A program made the translations under genes and the position numbers. 64,000 nt of DNA from Pseudoalteromonas holothuriae (GTDB lineage Bacteria; Pseudomonadota; Gammaproteobacteria; Enterobacterales; Alteromonadaceae): assembly GCF_945859825.1 (NCBI RefSeq), contig NZ_CAMAPC010000001.1, positions 1-64,000 on the forward strand. The letters are read 5' to 3'. The notes beneath the pieces were generated by a model, which was not told where the DNA came from, did not search any database, and saw nothing but the letters and a program-made list of their open reading frames with translations. This document shows, in pieces, positions 55,690 to 64,000 of the stretch; position 1 is the stretch's first letter, and the number at the start of each line of letters is the position of its first letter.

Positions 55690-57055
55690 CGAATTTCTCC
55701 ATTTTGCGGTATAGAGACGCTCGGGTAATACCTAACGCTTTGGCAGCGTGGCTAATGTTACCTTTAAAATCTTTAATTGCCCGCTCTATCGTGTGCTGTT
55801 CAAGTTCAGCTAGGTTGTAAGTGTTAGGTGTTTTTTGCATAGATTGAATTTGAGTACTTTTGTTAGATAGCTGAAATTGCAACTGCGCTGACTCTGACAA
55901 AATAACAGCTCGCTCTGCTAAATGTTGTAACTCACGAATATTACCAGGCCATGGATAATCAATGAGTGATTGCATGGTCTTATCATCAACAAACTTATTG
56001 CCCAATTTATACTTTTCGCTGTAAAGCTTGGTGTAAAACTCCACCAGTAGCGGGATGTCGTGAAGGCGTTCTCTAAGAGGGGGTAAAGTGATTTCGACTG
56101 TGTTGATCCTATAGAGTAAATCTTGGCGAAAGTTACCTGATTGCACCATATCGTACAAATTGACGTTGGTTGCTGTAATTAAACGTATATCAATATCAAT
56201 TTGTTTAGACCCACCTACAGGTGTGATCATCGTATTTTGAATTGCAGTGAGCAGTTTGCCTTGTAACGCTAAAGGAATGTTGGCAATTTCATCTAAAAAT
56301 AACGTGCCATCGTCAGCCAGTTCAAAGCGGCCTTGTTTGTTTTCTTTTGCGTCAGTAAAGGCACCTTTAACATGACCGAACAGTTCACTTTCAAACAGTG
56401 AGCTGGCTATGGTGCCCATATCTACAGATAAAAAAGTTTGCTTAGCACGCAAGGATTGTTTGTGCAGCTCTCGGGCAATGAGTTCTTTACCTGTGCCACT
56501 TTCACCTAAAACTAGCACATTAGCATCTGTTTTGGCTGCTTTTTCTATGGTTTGAAAAACGTCTTCCATGGCAGGGCTTGCCGCAATCAGGTTTTCAAAT
56601 GGTTTATTCTGCGCGGCCAGTGTCAGCTGAGCAATTTGATTAAGCTTTTTATTTGTTTGTCGTTGTGTATTTAGTTCAACGCAATTGGCAACGGTAGCCA
56701 GTAGTTTTTCGTTTTGCCATGGCTTTAATACAAAGTCACTGGCTCCTTGTTTGATTGCGTCAACCGCCATCGACATGTCGCCAAATGCGGTAAAAAGTAC
56801 CACAACGGCATCTTCGTCGATGGTTTTAATCTGTTTCAACCAGTAAAAGCCTTCTGCACCAGATGTTGAATCTCGGGTAAAATTCATATCCAGTAGAATG
56901 AGTGCAAATTTCTGTTTGGCCATGGTATTGGCAATATCGTGAGGGTTATCGAGTGTCATTACTTTTTTATAATGTGGTTTTAATAGCATGCGAGTTGCAA
57001 CGAGTATTTCTTTATTGTCATCAACTACGAGAATTGCTTTTTCACTGATAGCCAT
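55682..57055 (-). CDS. Sigma-54-dependent response regulator (NtrC family)
   Basis: The protein has 457 residues from ATG 57055 (AAAGG upstream; the frame runs back to 57094 through a palindrome, so the later start is preferred). Receiver domain with acidic VVDD and phospho-site Asp56 (LILLDMNF) comes first. The AAA+ domain has Walker A GESGTGKE, a GAFTDA loop in place of the classical GAFTGA, and Walker B TLFLDEI. The Fis-type helix-turn-helix is at the C-terminus (GNISHAAKALGITRASLYRK). It should activate the divergent ABC operon with sigma-54. The G-to-D change in the loop is seen in other active members, as I recall. Confidence 0.94.
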   Translation of the reverse strand: MAISEKAILVVDDNKEILVATRMLLKPHYKKVMTLDNPHDIANTMAKQKFALILLDMNFTRDSTSGAEGFYWLKQIKTIDEDAVVVLFTAFGDMSMAVDAIKQGASDFVLKPWQNEKLLATVANCVELNTQRQTNKKLNQIAQLTLAAQNKPFENLIAASPAMEDVFQTIEKAAKTDANVLVLGESGTGKELIARELHKQSLRAKQTFLSVDMGTIASSLFESELFGHVKGAFTDAKENKQGRFELADDGTLFLDEIANIPLALQGKLLTAIQNTMITPVGGSKQIDIDIRLITATNVNLYDMVQSGNFRQDLLYRINTVEITLPPLRERLHDIPLLVEFYTKLYSEKYKLGNKFVDDKTMQSLIDYPWPGNIRELQHLAERAVILSESAQLQFQLSNKSTQIQSMQKTPNTYNLAELEQHTIERAIKDFKGNISHAAKALGITRASLYRKMEKFGV

Positions 57056-57077
57056 AGTATGCCTTTGGTATTCAAAC

Positions 57078-57132
57078 TGTACGATATCGTACACTAAGTG
57101 TTTTATTCTTTTACACTTATTTTCAGTGTACG
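57078..57132. promoter_or_regulatory. Upstream activator sites of the sigma-54 cassette
   Basis: TGTACGATATCGTACA (57078-57093) is a perfect 16-bp palindrome. Its right half, extended as CGTACACT (57088-57095), is repeated in inverted form as AGTGTACG (57125-57132), and AAGTG/CACTT lies between. The centre is about 94 bases upstream of the -24 GG, the usual distance for enhancer-binding proteins. Confidence 0.75.
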
Positions 57133-57178
57133 TTACGTGAAAATTTATAAGTTTATGTTTTTATTGCATTTTGTTTTT

Positions 57179-57194
57179 TGGCACGTTACTTGTC
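57179..57194 (+). promoter_or_regulatory. Sigma-54 (-24/-12) promoter
   Basis: TGGCAC, five bases, then TTGTC matches the TGGCAC-N5-TTGCW consensus with one change in the -12 GC. It starts about 54 bases before the HlyD-like start codon. It faces the ABC operon, and a sigma-54 activator is encoded divergently. Confidence 0.8.
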
Positions 57195-57232
57195 TCTAAT
57201 TAAGCATATTTTGGTTTTAAAAGTGACACGTT

Positions 57233-58480
57233 ATGGATAAGCAAAAAGTAAAAAAACGCACCTTCAAAGTTTGGTGGTTAACAGTACCTGTTATTGCTGT
57301 GGTGTATTTAGCATTAAGTGGCGCGGCTAGTAGTAGTATGGGTACATACAACTTAGCAAAAGATAAAGTGAAAATAGGTGAGGTGAGCAAAGGTCAATTT
57401 CATGATCTGATCCCAATCAGAGGTAACATCACACCTAGCAAGTCGGTGTATTTAGATGCGATTGAAGGCGGCCGAGTTGAGCAACGTTTTGTTGAAGAAG
57501 GGGCCATGGTTAAAAAGGGTGATAAACTGCTGCTACTGAGTAACACAGCACTACAACTTGATGTGATCTCTCGTGAGGCGCAAATTTCGGAACAGTTAAA
57601 CAACTTACATAACACCCGACTAGCCATTGATCAAAACCGTTTGAATTTACAACGTAACTTATTGGAGCTAGATCATCAGATCAAGCAAAGTGAACGTCGT
57701 TTAGCTCAACTTAATCGCCTTGGCAGTGGTAATTTAGTCTCAAAAAATGAGCTGCAAGCAACGATAGATGAAACTAAATATTTAAAAGGTCGTCGCAAGC
57801 TGGTTATGGAGCAACAAAGTCAAGATGAGCGTATTCGTACTGTTCAAATTGCACAACTAGAAGACAGCGTGGCTCAGCTAAATAAAAACCTAAGTTTTGC
57901 TCGCAAGAATTTAGAAAATCTAATCATCAGAGCACCTATTGACGGTCAGTTAACTGCGTTAAATGCAGAGCTGGGAGAATCTAAAGCTCGAGGCGCTCGT
58001 TTAGGACAGGTTGATATTGTCAATCAATACAAGGTAACCGCTTATATTGATGAATTTTACTTGGGGAGAGTGCTTGCAGGGCAATCCGCAAAAGTGACGC
58101 ATTTAGGGCAAGATTATAGTTTGAAACTATCTAAAGTATACGCGCAAGTGAACAATGGCCGCTTTGAAGTTGACCTGAATTTTGAATCGCAATTACCAAA
58201 GGGCTTGCGTCGTGGGCAGAGCTTACAACTTGAGTTGTATTTAGCTGATGCACAACCTGCCATGTTGCTACCCAATGGGGGTTTTTATCAAGATACTGCA
58301 GGTAAATGGGTGTTTGTGCTTGAACAGGGCAGTAATACCGCAGTAAAGAAATTTGTCTCGCTGGGCCAAAGAAATAATACAGCAATTGTGGTCATCAATG
58401 GGCTGTCTGAAGGTGACCGCGTGATCACCTCAAGTTATGGCAGTTTTAAAGATATGCAAGCAATTACGCTCACCAATTAA
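57233..58480 (+). CDS. HlyD/MacA-like periplasmic adaptor
   Basis: The 415-residue protein has one N-terminal membrane helix (about 11-32, WWLTVPVIAVVYLALSG). The lipoyl/barrel-sandwich part (GRVEQRFVEEGAMVKKGDKL, later LIIRAPIDGQLTALNAELGE) flanks a long coiled coil (about 120-225). Beta-barrel and membrane-proximal domains follow. It should link the ABC permease to an outer-membrane or periplasmic partner for export. No tolC-like gene is in the window. First gene of the sigma-54 operon; ATPase and permease follow closely. Confidence 0.9.
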   Translation: MDKQKVKKRTFKVWWLTVPVIAVVYLALSGAASSSMGTYNLAKDKVKIGEVSKGQFHDLIPIRGNITPSKSVYLDAIEGGRVEQRFVEEGAMVKKGDKLLLLSNTALQLDVISREAQISEQLNNLHNTRLAIDQNRLNLQRNLLELDHQIKQSERRLAQLNRLGSGNLVSKNELQATIDETKYLKGRRKLVMEQQSQDERIRTVQIAQLEDSVAQLNKNLSFARKNLENLIIRAPIDGQLTALNAELGESKARGARLGQVDIVNQYKVTAYIDEFYLGRVLAGQSAKVTHLGQDYSLKLSKVYAQVNNGRFEVDLNFESQLPKGLRRGQSLQLELYLADAQPAMLLPNGGFYQDTAGKWVFVLEQGSNTAVKKFVSLGQRNNTAIVVINGLSEGDRVITSSYGSFKDMQAITLTN

Positions 58481-58492
58481 TAGGAAACTCTG

Positions 58493-59182
58493 ATGTTAAA
58501 ATTAAAAAAAATAAGCAAAGTATTTAGCACTGAACTTGTTGAAACATATGCACTAGATTCAGTTTCATTAACCGTTGAACGCGGTGAGTTTGTGGCGATT
58601 ATGGGTCAATCAGGGTCAGGTAAGTCGACTTTACTTAATATCATAGGTTTATTAGATGAAATTGATGATGGTCAGTATACCTTTGATGGCACCGATGTGA
58701 GCCACCTAAAAGAGAGTAAATTAGCCGATCTGCGCAAAGATAATATTGGTTTTATTTTTCAAAGTTTTAATCTAATAAATGAGTTAACTGTATTTGAGAA
58801 TGTGGAATTACCACTTATTTATCAGGGTCTTAGTAAAGGGCAGCGTGAGCAAAGCGTGCAGCAGATTTTAGAAAAAGTAAACATTGCACACCGTAAAGAC
58901 CATTATCCGCAACAGCTCTCTGGTGGCCAGCAACAGAGGGTGGCAATTGGGCGTGCCATAGTGGCACAGCCAAAAATGCTTTTGGCTGATGAACCGACGG
59001 GCAACCTAGACTCAAAAAATGGCGAAGAGGTCATGCGCTTGCTTGCTAAGTTAAATGAAGAAGGGGTTACCATTGTAATGGTGACTCACTCGGATCACCA
59101 TGCTAACTATGCACACCGTACCATTAACGTGTTAGACGGTCATATTGTATCTCAACATATGCAGGATGTGCGTTATGCTTAA
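58493..59182 (+). CDS. ABC transporter ATP-binding protein (MacB/LolD type)
   Basis: The 229-residue protein has Walker [10 protein letters not shown] (residues 38-46), Q-loop [10 protein letters not shown], signature LSGGQQQR, Walker B MLLADEP and H-loop THSDHH. It is the LolD/MacB class that powers FtsX-like permeases in export or mechanotransmission. It lies 12 bases after the adaptor gene. Its stop overlaps the permease start by eight bases, so the products are made together. Confidence 0.95.
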   Translation: MLKLKKISKVFSTELVETYALDSVSLTVERGEFVAIMGQSGSGKSTLLNIIGLLDEIDDGQYTFDGTDVSHLKESKLADLRKDNIGFIFQSFNLINELTVFENVELPLIYQGLSKGQREQSVQQILEKVNIAHRKDHYPQQLSGGQQQRVAIGRAIVAQPKMLLADEPTGNLDSKNGEEVMRLLAKLNEEGVTIVMVTHSDHHANYAHRTINVLDGHIVSQHMQDVRYA

Positions 59183-61592
59183 AAACTTTTTTATCATTGC
59201 TTATCGCAGCCTATTTACACAAAAGCTGTATTCAATCATTAATATTCTTGGCTTGGCGATAGGTTTAGCTACTTGTATAACCATGGTGGTTTTTGTTGAG
59301 TCTGAGCTTGGTTACGATGAATTAATCCAAGATCATGAACGTATTTATCGTGCATCAGTAGACTTTACGCCGCCAAACTCACCAGCACAGCACTTTGCCC
59401 AGGCTCAGGTTTATAACGCTGAACGATTTAAAGCGTATTTTTCCGAAGTAGAAGAAACAACACGTTTAAGAGCTATTAACTTACCCTTGGGTCACGGGCG
59501 AGACTTATTTATTAATGAGGGGGTGATGCTTGCAGATGCCAATGCTATTGAGTTTTTCTCATTAGAGGTAATTAAAGGCAATAGCAAAGCGCTCAACATG
59601 CCAAATTCAATCGTACTGAGTGAATCTTCTGCACTTATGTACTTTGCAACGACAGATGTCATTGGCCAAACCTTGCAATTGGCAAACCGTATTACATTAA
59701 AAGTGACTGCAGTAGTAAAAGACTTACCTAAGCGCACACACCTTAATATTTCTGCTTTGGTGAGTATGGCAACGGCCAATGAATTTTTTGGTGATACGCA
59801 ATGGCAGCAGGACCAAAGCTTTAATTACTTTACTTATTTAAAATTGGCTCAAGGTGCTTCCGGTGAAGCACTAGAGGCTAAGATCCCCACTTATTTAGAA
59901 GATCACGTTAAGCGCGGTGCCAGTGATATGATGACCTTTAAGCTGATGCCTATAACCGATATCTATCTGCATTCACATAGATACGGTGAAATGAAAGACA
60001 ATGGTGATATTAGCACGGTGTATTCATTTACGATTATCTCTGCACTTATTTTGTTAATTGCGAGTGTGAATTTTATGAATTTATCGACGGCGTCTGCCGC
60101 TAAACGCGCAAAAGAAGTTGGGGTTCGCAAGACCTTAGGGGCTAAAAAACATCACCTGATTGCTCAGTTTATTACTGAAGCTGTACTACTTAGTTATATT
60201 GCTTTGTTTATTGCGCTAGCGCTTGTTCAGGCTAGCTTGCCCTTATTTGCTGAGTTTATTGGTAAAACGCTTGAATTTAATTTTTATTATGATGTATCAG
60301 TACTCGCTATGTTACTCATTTTAGGCTTGTTTGTAGGGGTGGTTTCTGGGTCTTATCCGGCATTTTATTTGAGCAGCTTTAAACCTGTTAAAGTATTAAA
60401 AGGTGAAGTTACGCAAGGTAAATCAGGTATTTTACTTAGGAAGTTGCTGGTGGTACTACAATTTAGTGTGGCAGTAATTTTGATTATCGCCACACTCGTG
60501 GCGAGTAATCAGCTAAGCTATGCGCGCAGTATTGAACAGGGCTATGACAGAGAACAAACCATTGTGCTACAAAGGCTTTATACCGATGAGGCAAGCCTGC
60601 AACGAAGCGCCCTAAAAACCCAATTGTTGACACACCCTAACATTGTAAATGTCTCTGCTAGTTCAGCTTTTCCTACCGGCTCGATAGTGGATGCATATGG
60701 TATGACACACCCGCAAACAAATACATTTCAGACAATGCCAGTATTAGCTGTAGATGAAGATTACTTTACGGGTTATCAAATACGCTTTCTAAGTGGTCGA
60801 GGGTTTAGTCGAGATTTCCCTGCTGATGAACTAGTCATGCCAAGTGAAGAACAATCTAATTTTAGTGTGGTTCTTAATAAAAAGGCTGCTGATTCTTTGG
60901 GTTACACGCCACAAGAGGCGATAGGTAAACAGTTCAAAGCACATTTGACTCAAGGCAGTCTAAGTATCGTAACGATTGTGGGTGTGACACAAGATTACTA
61001 TTTTTCATCATTAAAAAGTGCAATCCGTCCAATTTACCATTTATTACAACGTGAAAGAGGGAATACGTTGTCGATTAAGTATCACGGTGACACAGCGTTG
61101 GTGCGGGAGTTTATTGAAACAACTTGGGCTGCACTTATTCCTGGACAGCCTATCGAGTTGTCGCATTTGGAAGATAGGTTTGAGCAACTTTATCAGCAAG
61201 AAGATAAAGAGCTGACGGTGTTTAATTTGTTTGCCATGTTAGCCATTTTTATTGCTTGCTTAGGGTTATTTGGACTCGCGTCATTTACAACGCAGCGTCG
61301 TACTAAAGAAATTGGCATTCGTAAAGTGCTGGGCGCGAGTGTTTGGGATATCGCCTTGCTCATTAATAAAGAATTTTCAAAGCAAGTGCTGATTGCCAAT
61401 GTATTAGCATGGCCTTTAGCCTATTACATAATGCAGCAATGGCTTGCCAGTTTTGTATATCGTATTGAATTGACGATTATTCCATTTTTAATAGCAGCAG
61501 GGCTGGCTTTTGCAATTGCATGGCTCACAGTGGGTTCTTTATCCGCATTTGCTGCTAAAGCCCGCCCTGTTGAGTCATTAAAATATGAATGA
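59175..61592 (+). CDS. FtsX/MacB-like ABC permease
   Basis: The protein has 805 residues from ATG 59175 (an earlier in-frame ATG at 59145 lies inside the ATPase gene). The N-terminal membrane helix (YSIINILGLAIGLATCITMV) is followed by a periplasmic MacB-type core. Two FtsX blocks follow, with RAKEVGVRKTLGAKKHHLIA and RTKEIGIRKVLGASVWDIAL. This is the eight-helix fused form with two FtsX domains. It should work with the ATPase and adaptor as an efflux or lipid/peptide exporter; the cargo is unknown. Last gene of the sigma-54 operon. Confidence 0.93.
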   Translation: MLKNFFIIAYRSLFTQKLYSIINILGLAIGLATCITMVVFVESELGYDELIQDHERIYRASVDFTPPNSPAQHFAQAQVYNAERFKAYFSEVEETTRLRAINLPLGHGRDLFINEGVMLADANAIEFFSLEVIKGNSKALNMPNSIVLSESSALMYFATTDVIGQTLQLANRITLKVTAVVKDLPKRTHLNISALVSMATANEFFGDTQWQQDQSFNYFTYLKLAQGASGEALEAKIPTYLEDHVKRGASDMMTFKLMPITDIYLHSHRYGEMKDNGDISTVYSFTIISALILLIASVNFMNLSTASAAKRAKEVGVRKTLGAKKHHLIAQFITEAVLLSYIALFIALALVQASLPLFAEFIGKTLEFNFYYDVSVLAMLLILGLFVGVVSGSYPAFYLSSFKPVKVLKGEVTQGKSGILLRKLLVVLQFSVAVILIIATLVASNQLSYARSIEQGYDREQTIVLQRLYTDEASLQRSALKTQLLTHPNIVNVSASSAFPTGSIVDAYGMTHPQTNTFQTMPVLAVDEDYFTGYQIRFLSGRGFSRDFPADELVMPSEEQSNFSVVLNKKAADSLGYTPQEAIGKQFKAHLTQGSLSIVTIVGVTQDYYFSSLKSAIRPIYHLLQRERGNTLSIKYHGDTALVREFIETTWAALIPGQPIELSHLEDRFEQLYQQEDKELTVFNLFAMLAIFIACLGLFGLASFTTQRRTKEIGIRKVLGASVWDIALLINKEFSKQVLIANVLAWPLAYYIMQQWLASFVYRIELTIIPFLIAAGLAFAIAWLTVGSLSAFAAKARPVESLKYE

Positions 61593-61604
61593 TGTATGAC
61601 TTAG

Positions 61605-61640
61605 CAATTTAGCATGCCCTACTGTGGGCTTGCTAAATTG
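61605..61640. terminator. Bidirectional terminator after the ABC operon
   Basis: CAATTTAGCA, an inner CCC/GGG pair and TGCTAAATTG form a long stem 13 bases past the permease stop. It overlaps the end of the acyltransferase remnant. Confidence 0.7.
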
Positions 61641-62573
61641 GTTACTTGTTTCTTAGATGGCTTGTATGCTTTGTTTTGCACACCAAATAGCATACGCAGA
61701 GTGCTATTTTGTTTGCTCAACTTATATCCTAAATAGCATCCACTTACCGTGAGAATTAACAACAATAATGCTTCAAATGCAGGATGAATGACAAAGGGTT
61801 TTAACCTCCAAGCAAACACCACAATGAGTGTTTGATGCAGTATGTAGCACGGTAAAATTGCGCGATTTGCATATTGTATGAGTGTACTGGGGTTGTTTAG
61901 GTAATAACCTGCATAACCCACAACTGCTAAAATTCATAACCAATGGTTGGCGCTATGTCTTAATGCACAAAGCAACTTACGCTGAGCTTAGTTTCATAAA
62001 GGCTTGCCAGCGCCGTCCATACATTATGTCTATCGGCAATAATAAAAACATAACAAACGACAGCAAAGGCTAGTAGTAAGCGACGCTGTTTAATCACGTT
62101 TTGCCACCAGTTTTTTGTATAGCAAAGATATAGCCGGTTAAGAATACTAAAAAATACTTACCATGATTGTACCAATCATTTATTAAGTCATGGGTGCTTG
62201 GATGAGCTGCACCGAGTAGCCACCAAATGGTTATCAACGTACACATACAAATGAATATCATCAGTACCAAGGGAATACGCTTTAGCCAAGTAGTGGCCAA
62301 AAATATGGTTAATGGGCGGCGAAAAATAATCACAAAAATGCAGTAAACCCAAAGGTAAGGTAAAAACCACAGGTGATTCCAAGTTAATAACCCTATTACA
62401 GAGTGATGCTCACTTAATAAAAAAGTTGTAGGGTTAATATACTCAATCCAAAACGACCAAAAGTCGGTTTCAATAAGGTTTTGACTCAGTGCCTCTATAT
62501 AAACTTGTGGGCTTACAATCACAAACATGCCAAATAACAAAGGAATGAATAGCCGCTGGCTTTTTAATTGCAC
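61619..62573 (-). pseudogene. Acyltransferase-3 family membrane protein, decayed
   Basis: The remains of an acyltransferase-3 integral membrane protein span two open pieces (62573-62094 and 61921-61619). Piece one has RLFIPLLFGMFVIVSPQVYI and NHLWFLPYLWVYCIFVIIF, both typical. It ends in TGGKT-stop, but a shifted frame reads WWQNVIKQRRLLLAFAVVCY and continues for about 45 codons. A second shift reaches CALRHSANHWL, then a TGA in the place of a probable Trp codon, then ILAVVGYAGYYLNNPSTLIQ and the last helices. The N-terminal about 90 residues (ending at a stop upstream of 62573) are also missing. The protein is dead by at least two shifts, one nonsense codon and a 5' deletion. Confidence 0.88.
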
Positions 62574-62615
62574 TAATTTATAGTGATAAACGGTGGAATA
62601 GAGGGATGAGTATCA

Positions 62616-62997
62616 GTGAATTGGCAACAAGTGGATAACAGTAAAATACTGTTAAGCTACTTGGCCGCTGGGCTATATCTTTTTATTAATAACACCATTA
62701 ATGCGCTGTCGGTTTGGAGCGAGCATACACGAGATGCAAAACCGAGTATTGCACTTTGGGAACCGTTTGTTTGGGAATACACCAGTGCATTGGGTGCACT
62801 TTTACTTTTGCCTTTGTTATTTATGTTCTTTAAGCGTTTTGCACTGCGCTTTGAGAAAATTAATCAACAGCTTGTAGTACATCTGTTTGGTAGTCTGTTA
62901 TTTGCCAAGTGGTGATGGCGAAATCACCCTAAAATCAGGAAAAAAACTCAGCCTTTCAAGGCGCTATAAAGACGCATTTAAGCAGAGCTTAAGTTAA
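62616..62997 (+). pseudogene. LytTR-type membrane regulator, internal deletion
   Basis: From GTG 62616 (GAGGGA upstream) 99 residues encode the first membrane part of a LytTR-family membrane regulator (LSYLAAGLYLFINNTINALS, PFVWEYTSALGALLLLPLLF). The frame stops at 62913-62915. In another frame directly at the break the DNA reads GDGEITLKSGKKLSLSRRYK and DAFKQSLS-stop (62995-62997), the end of a LytTR DNA-binding domain. A single deletion thus removed the other membrane helices and most of the DNA-binding domain. It is adjacent to and divergent from the acyltransferase remnant, its likely former partner. Confidence 0.82.
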
Positions 62998-63110
62998 CAA
63001 GGGTTGCTGCAAAGATTAACATGTCTCGATTTTTTAAGTAGTTGATTATTTTGGCTTCAGTGTAGTTAATGTCACCTGTGTACTAGTTATACGTCAACTG
63101 GGTTATCTAT

Positions 63111-64000
63111 CTATTTTTTCTTAAGTCTTTTTTGCTCCGCTTTTTTGATGTGTTTGCTCACCCATTTAGTGAGTTTCTTCATTAATTCAGGCGGAAAATC
63201 ATGTCCCATTCCGGGCACCACTTTGAACTTGGCTTTGTGAATTTGTTGTGCGGTTTTTTGACCAGCAGCTAGGGGAATAATTGGGTCAGCTAAACCATGT
63301 ATTACTAATGTGGGTGCTTTTATTTTACCAAGTAAGTGCTCTTTTGATTGGCTATTGGTCAGTGCAATAAGTTGGCGTTTAAAGCCATTAGGTGTGTGCG
63401 CACGAGATACGCTTAGTCTTGCTTGTTGTTTGAGTATCTGTTCATCTTGAGGATAACCTGGGCTGCCTATCAGTTGGTTAAGCTTAACTAAATAATCAAT
63501 GGCAGCTTCTTGGCTTTTCGCCGCAGGCTTAAGGCGCATTAATTTAAAGAGCAAGCCGACGTTTGATCGCGACAGTGCAGGTGCTGAACTTGATGACATA
63601 ATAGAAGTTAGGCTGAGCACCTTCTTTTTATATTTTGCTGCAAGCAGTTGGGCTATCATGCCACCCATTGAAGCGCCGACTAAGTGTGCTTTTTTTACTT
63701 TTAATGCCCTCATTAACTCAAGTACATCTAAGCACATATCCTCAAGGGTGTAAGGCACTGAGCTTGAGATTGGCAAGCGCCTGCTCAGCCATGCTTTTAT
63801 GAGGCTTGGGCGTCCGCAGTGTTCAAGTTGTGATGAAAGCCCCGTATCTCTATTATCAAAGCGAATGACTCGAAAACCATTACTTACCAGACCATAATAA
63901 AAAGCGTCAGGCCATACCGTCATTTGTGCCCCCAAGCCCATGATTAAAATTACCGTTGGTGCATCGCAGGGCCCTTCATCTTGATAATTAATAGTTATAC
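63111..64000 (-). CDS. Alpha/beta-hydrolase, 5' end outside the window
   Basis: The frame runs from the stop at 63111 up to the right edge without a stop. The residues before the first internal ATG (INYQDEGPCDAPTVILIMGL) continue the family pattern, so the real start lies beyond 64000. The remaining protein has RFDNRDTGLSS, the nucleophile elbow GASMGG (serine near residue 91 of the part after ATG 63941), VIHGLADPIIP and a final GMGHDFP with the catalytic histidine. It resembles aclacinomycin-methylesterase-like hydrolases. The basic Lys-rich tail is unusual. The substrate is unknown. Confidence 0.88.
   Translation of the reverse strand, partial: ITINYQDEGPCDAPTVILIMGLGAQMTVWPDAFYYGLVSNGFRVIRFDNRDTGLSSQLEHCGRPSLIKAWLSRRLPISSSVPYTLEDMCLDVLELMRALKVKKAHLVGASMGGMIAQLLAAKYKKKVLSLTSIMSSSSAPALSRSNVGLLFKLMRLKPAAKSQEAAIDYLVKLNQLIGSPGYPQDEQILKQQARLSVSRAHTPNGFKRQLIALTNSQSKEHLLGKIKAPTLVIHGLADPIIPLAAGQKTAQQIHKAKFKVVPGMGHDFPPELMKKLTKWVSKHIKKAEQKRLKKK

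Noticed and set aside
1..64000. CRISPR array, rRNA, tRNA, intact insertion sequence or prophage
   Set aside because: No regularly spaced repeat array, no RNA-gene signature, and no transposase other than the decayed RAYT were seen by eye; a dedicated tRNA or ncRNA scan was not possible.

Overview
The window looks like a chromosomal segment of a marine gammaproteobacterium of the Alteromonadales, most likely Pseudoalteromonas or a close relative. This rests on the moderately AT-rich sequence, three large TonB-dependent receptors, a tricorn-like secreted peptidase, a MipA/DUF3019 two-component cluster, a DUF3297 gene and several dispersed short palindromic repeats. It is inferred from gene content, not from a marker gene: no rRNA, tRNA or CRISPR array was recognised.

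Layout. 1-3.1 kb: a translationally coupled three-gene module (DUF6882, TPR protein, unknown), then a decayed REP-associated transposase between inverted REP-like hairpins. 3.1-9.1 kb: a conserved hypothetical gene, a tricorn/S41 peptidase, a secreted-protein remnant and an AraC regulator; two copies of a dispersed hairpin repeat lie in the gaps. 9.4-15.4 kb: a small-molecule metabolism region (YHS protein, crotonase, SDR, DUF4437 cupin, LysR, MDR oxidoreductase) in which a near-identical block of about 54 bp lies before both the crotonase and the LysR/MDR pair. 15.7-17.2 kb: a frameshifted SPFH gene and a YcxB-like membrane protein. 17.3-25 kb: a TonB receptor, then a chaperone-usher fimbrial operon with two tandem paralogous subunits. 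25.3-38.2 kb: an unknown 433-aa protein, and a nutrient-uptake locus with two paralogous TonB receptors, a membrane-bound wHTH/propeller regulator and an unusual Sel1-TonB protein; an esterase follows. 38.5-43.3 kb: DUF3297, LysR with LysE exporter, an EamA exporter and a Sec-signal RTX protein. 43.8-48.7 kb: a periplasmic catalase-peroxidase, an S41 peptidase-like protein and a GNAT enzyme. 48.8-54.4 kb: the MipA-DUF3019-response regulator-kinase operon facing a serine hydrolase, then a small hydrolase. 54.4-61.6 kb: a sigma-54 cassette in which a response regulator/kinase pair diverges from an HlyD-like adaptor, ABC ATPase and FtsX/MacB-like permease. 61.6-64 kb: two adjacent decayed genes (acyltransferase, LytTR regulator) and a partial alpha/beta hydrolase cut by the window end.

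Working together. The clearest functional units are (i) the sigma-54 ABC cassette, with a visible -24/-12 promoter and a 16-bp palindrome as candidate activator site; (ii) the MipA/DUF3019 two-component operon, with two inverted near-identical sites in the divergent promoter region; (iii) the LysR regulator with a shared operator at two loci; (iv) the TonB-receptor/transmembrane-regulator/Sel1-TonB locus, the best candidate for an under-described system. At least five genes are broken (RAYT, a secreted protein, SPFH, acyltransferase, LytTR), which points to ongoing local decay.
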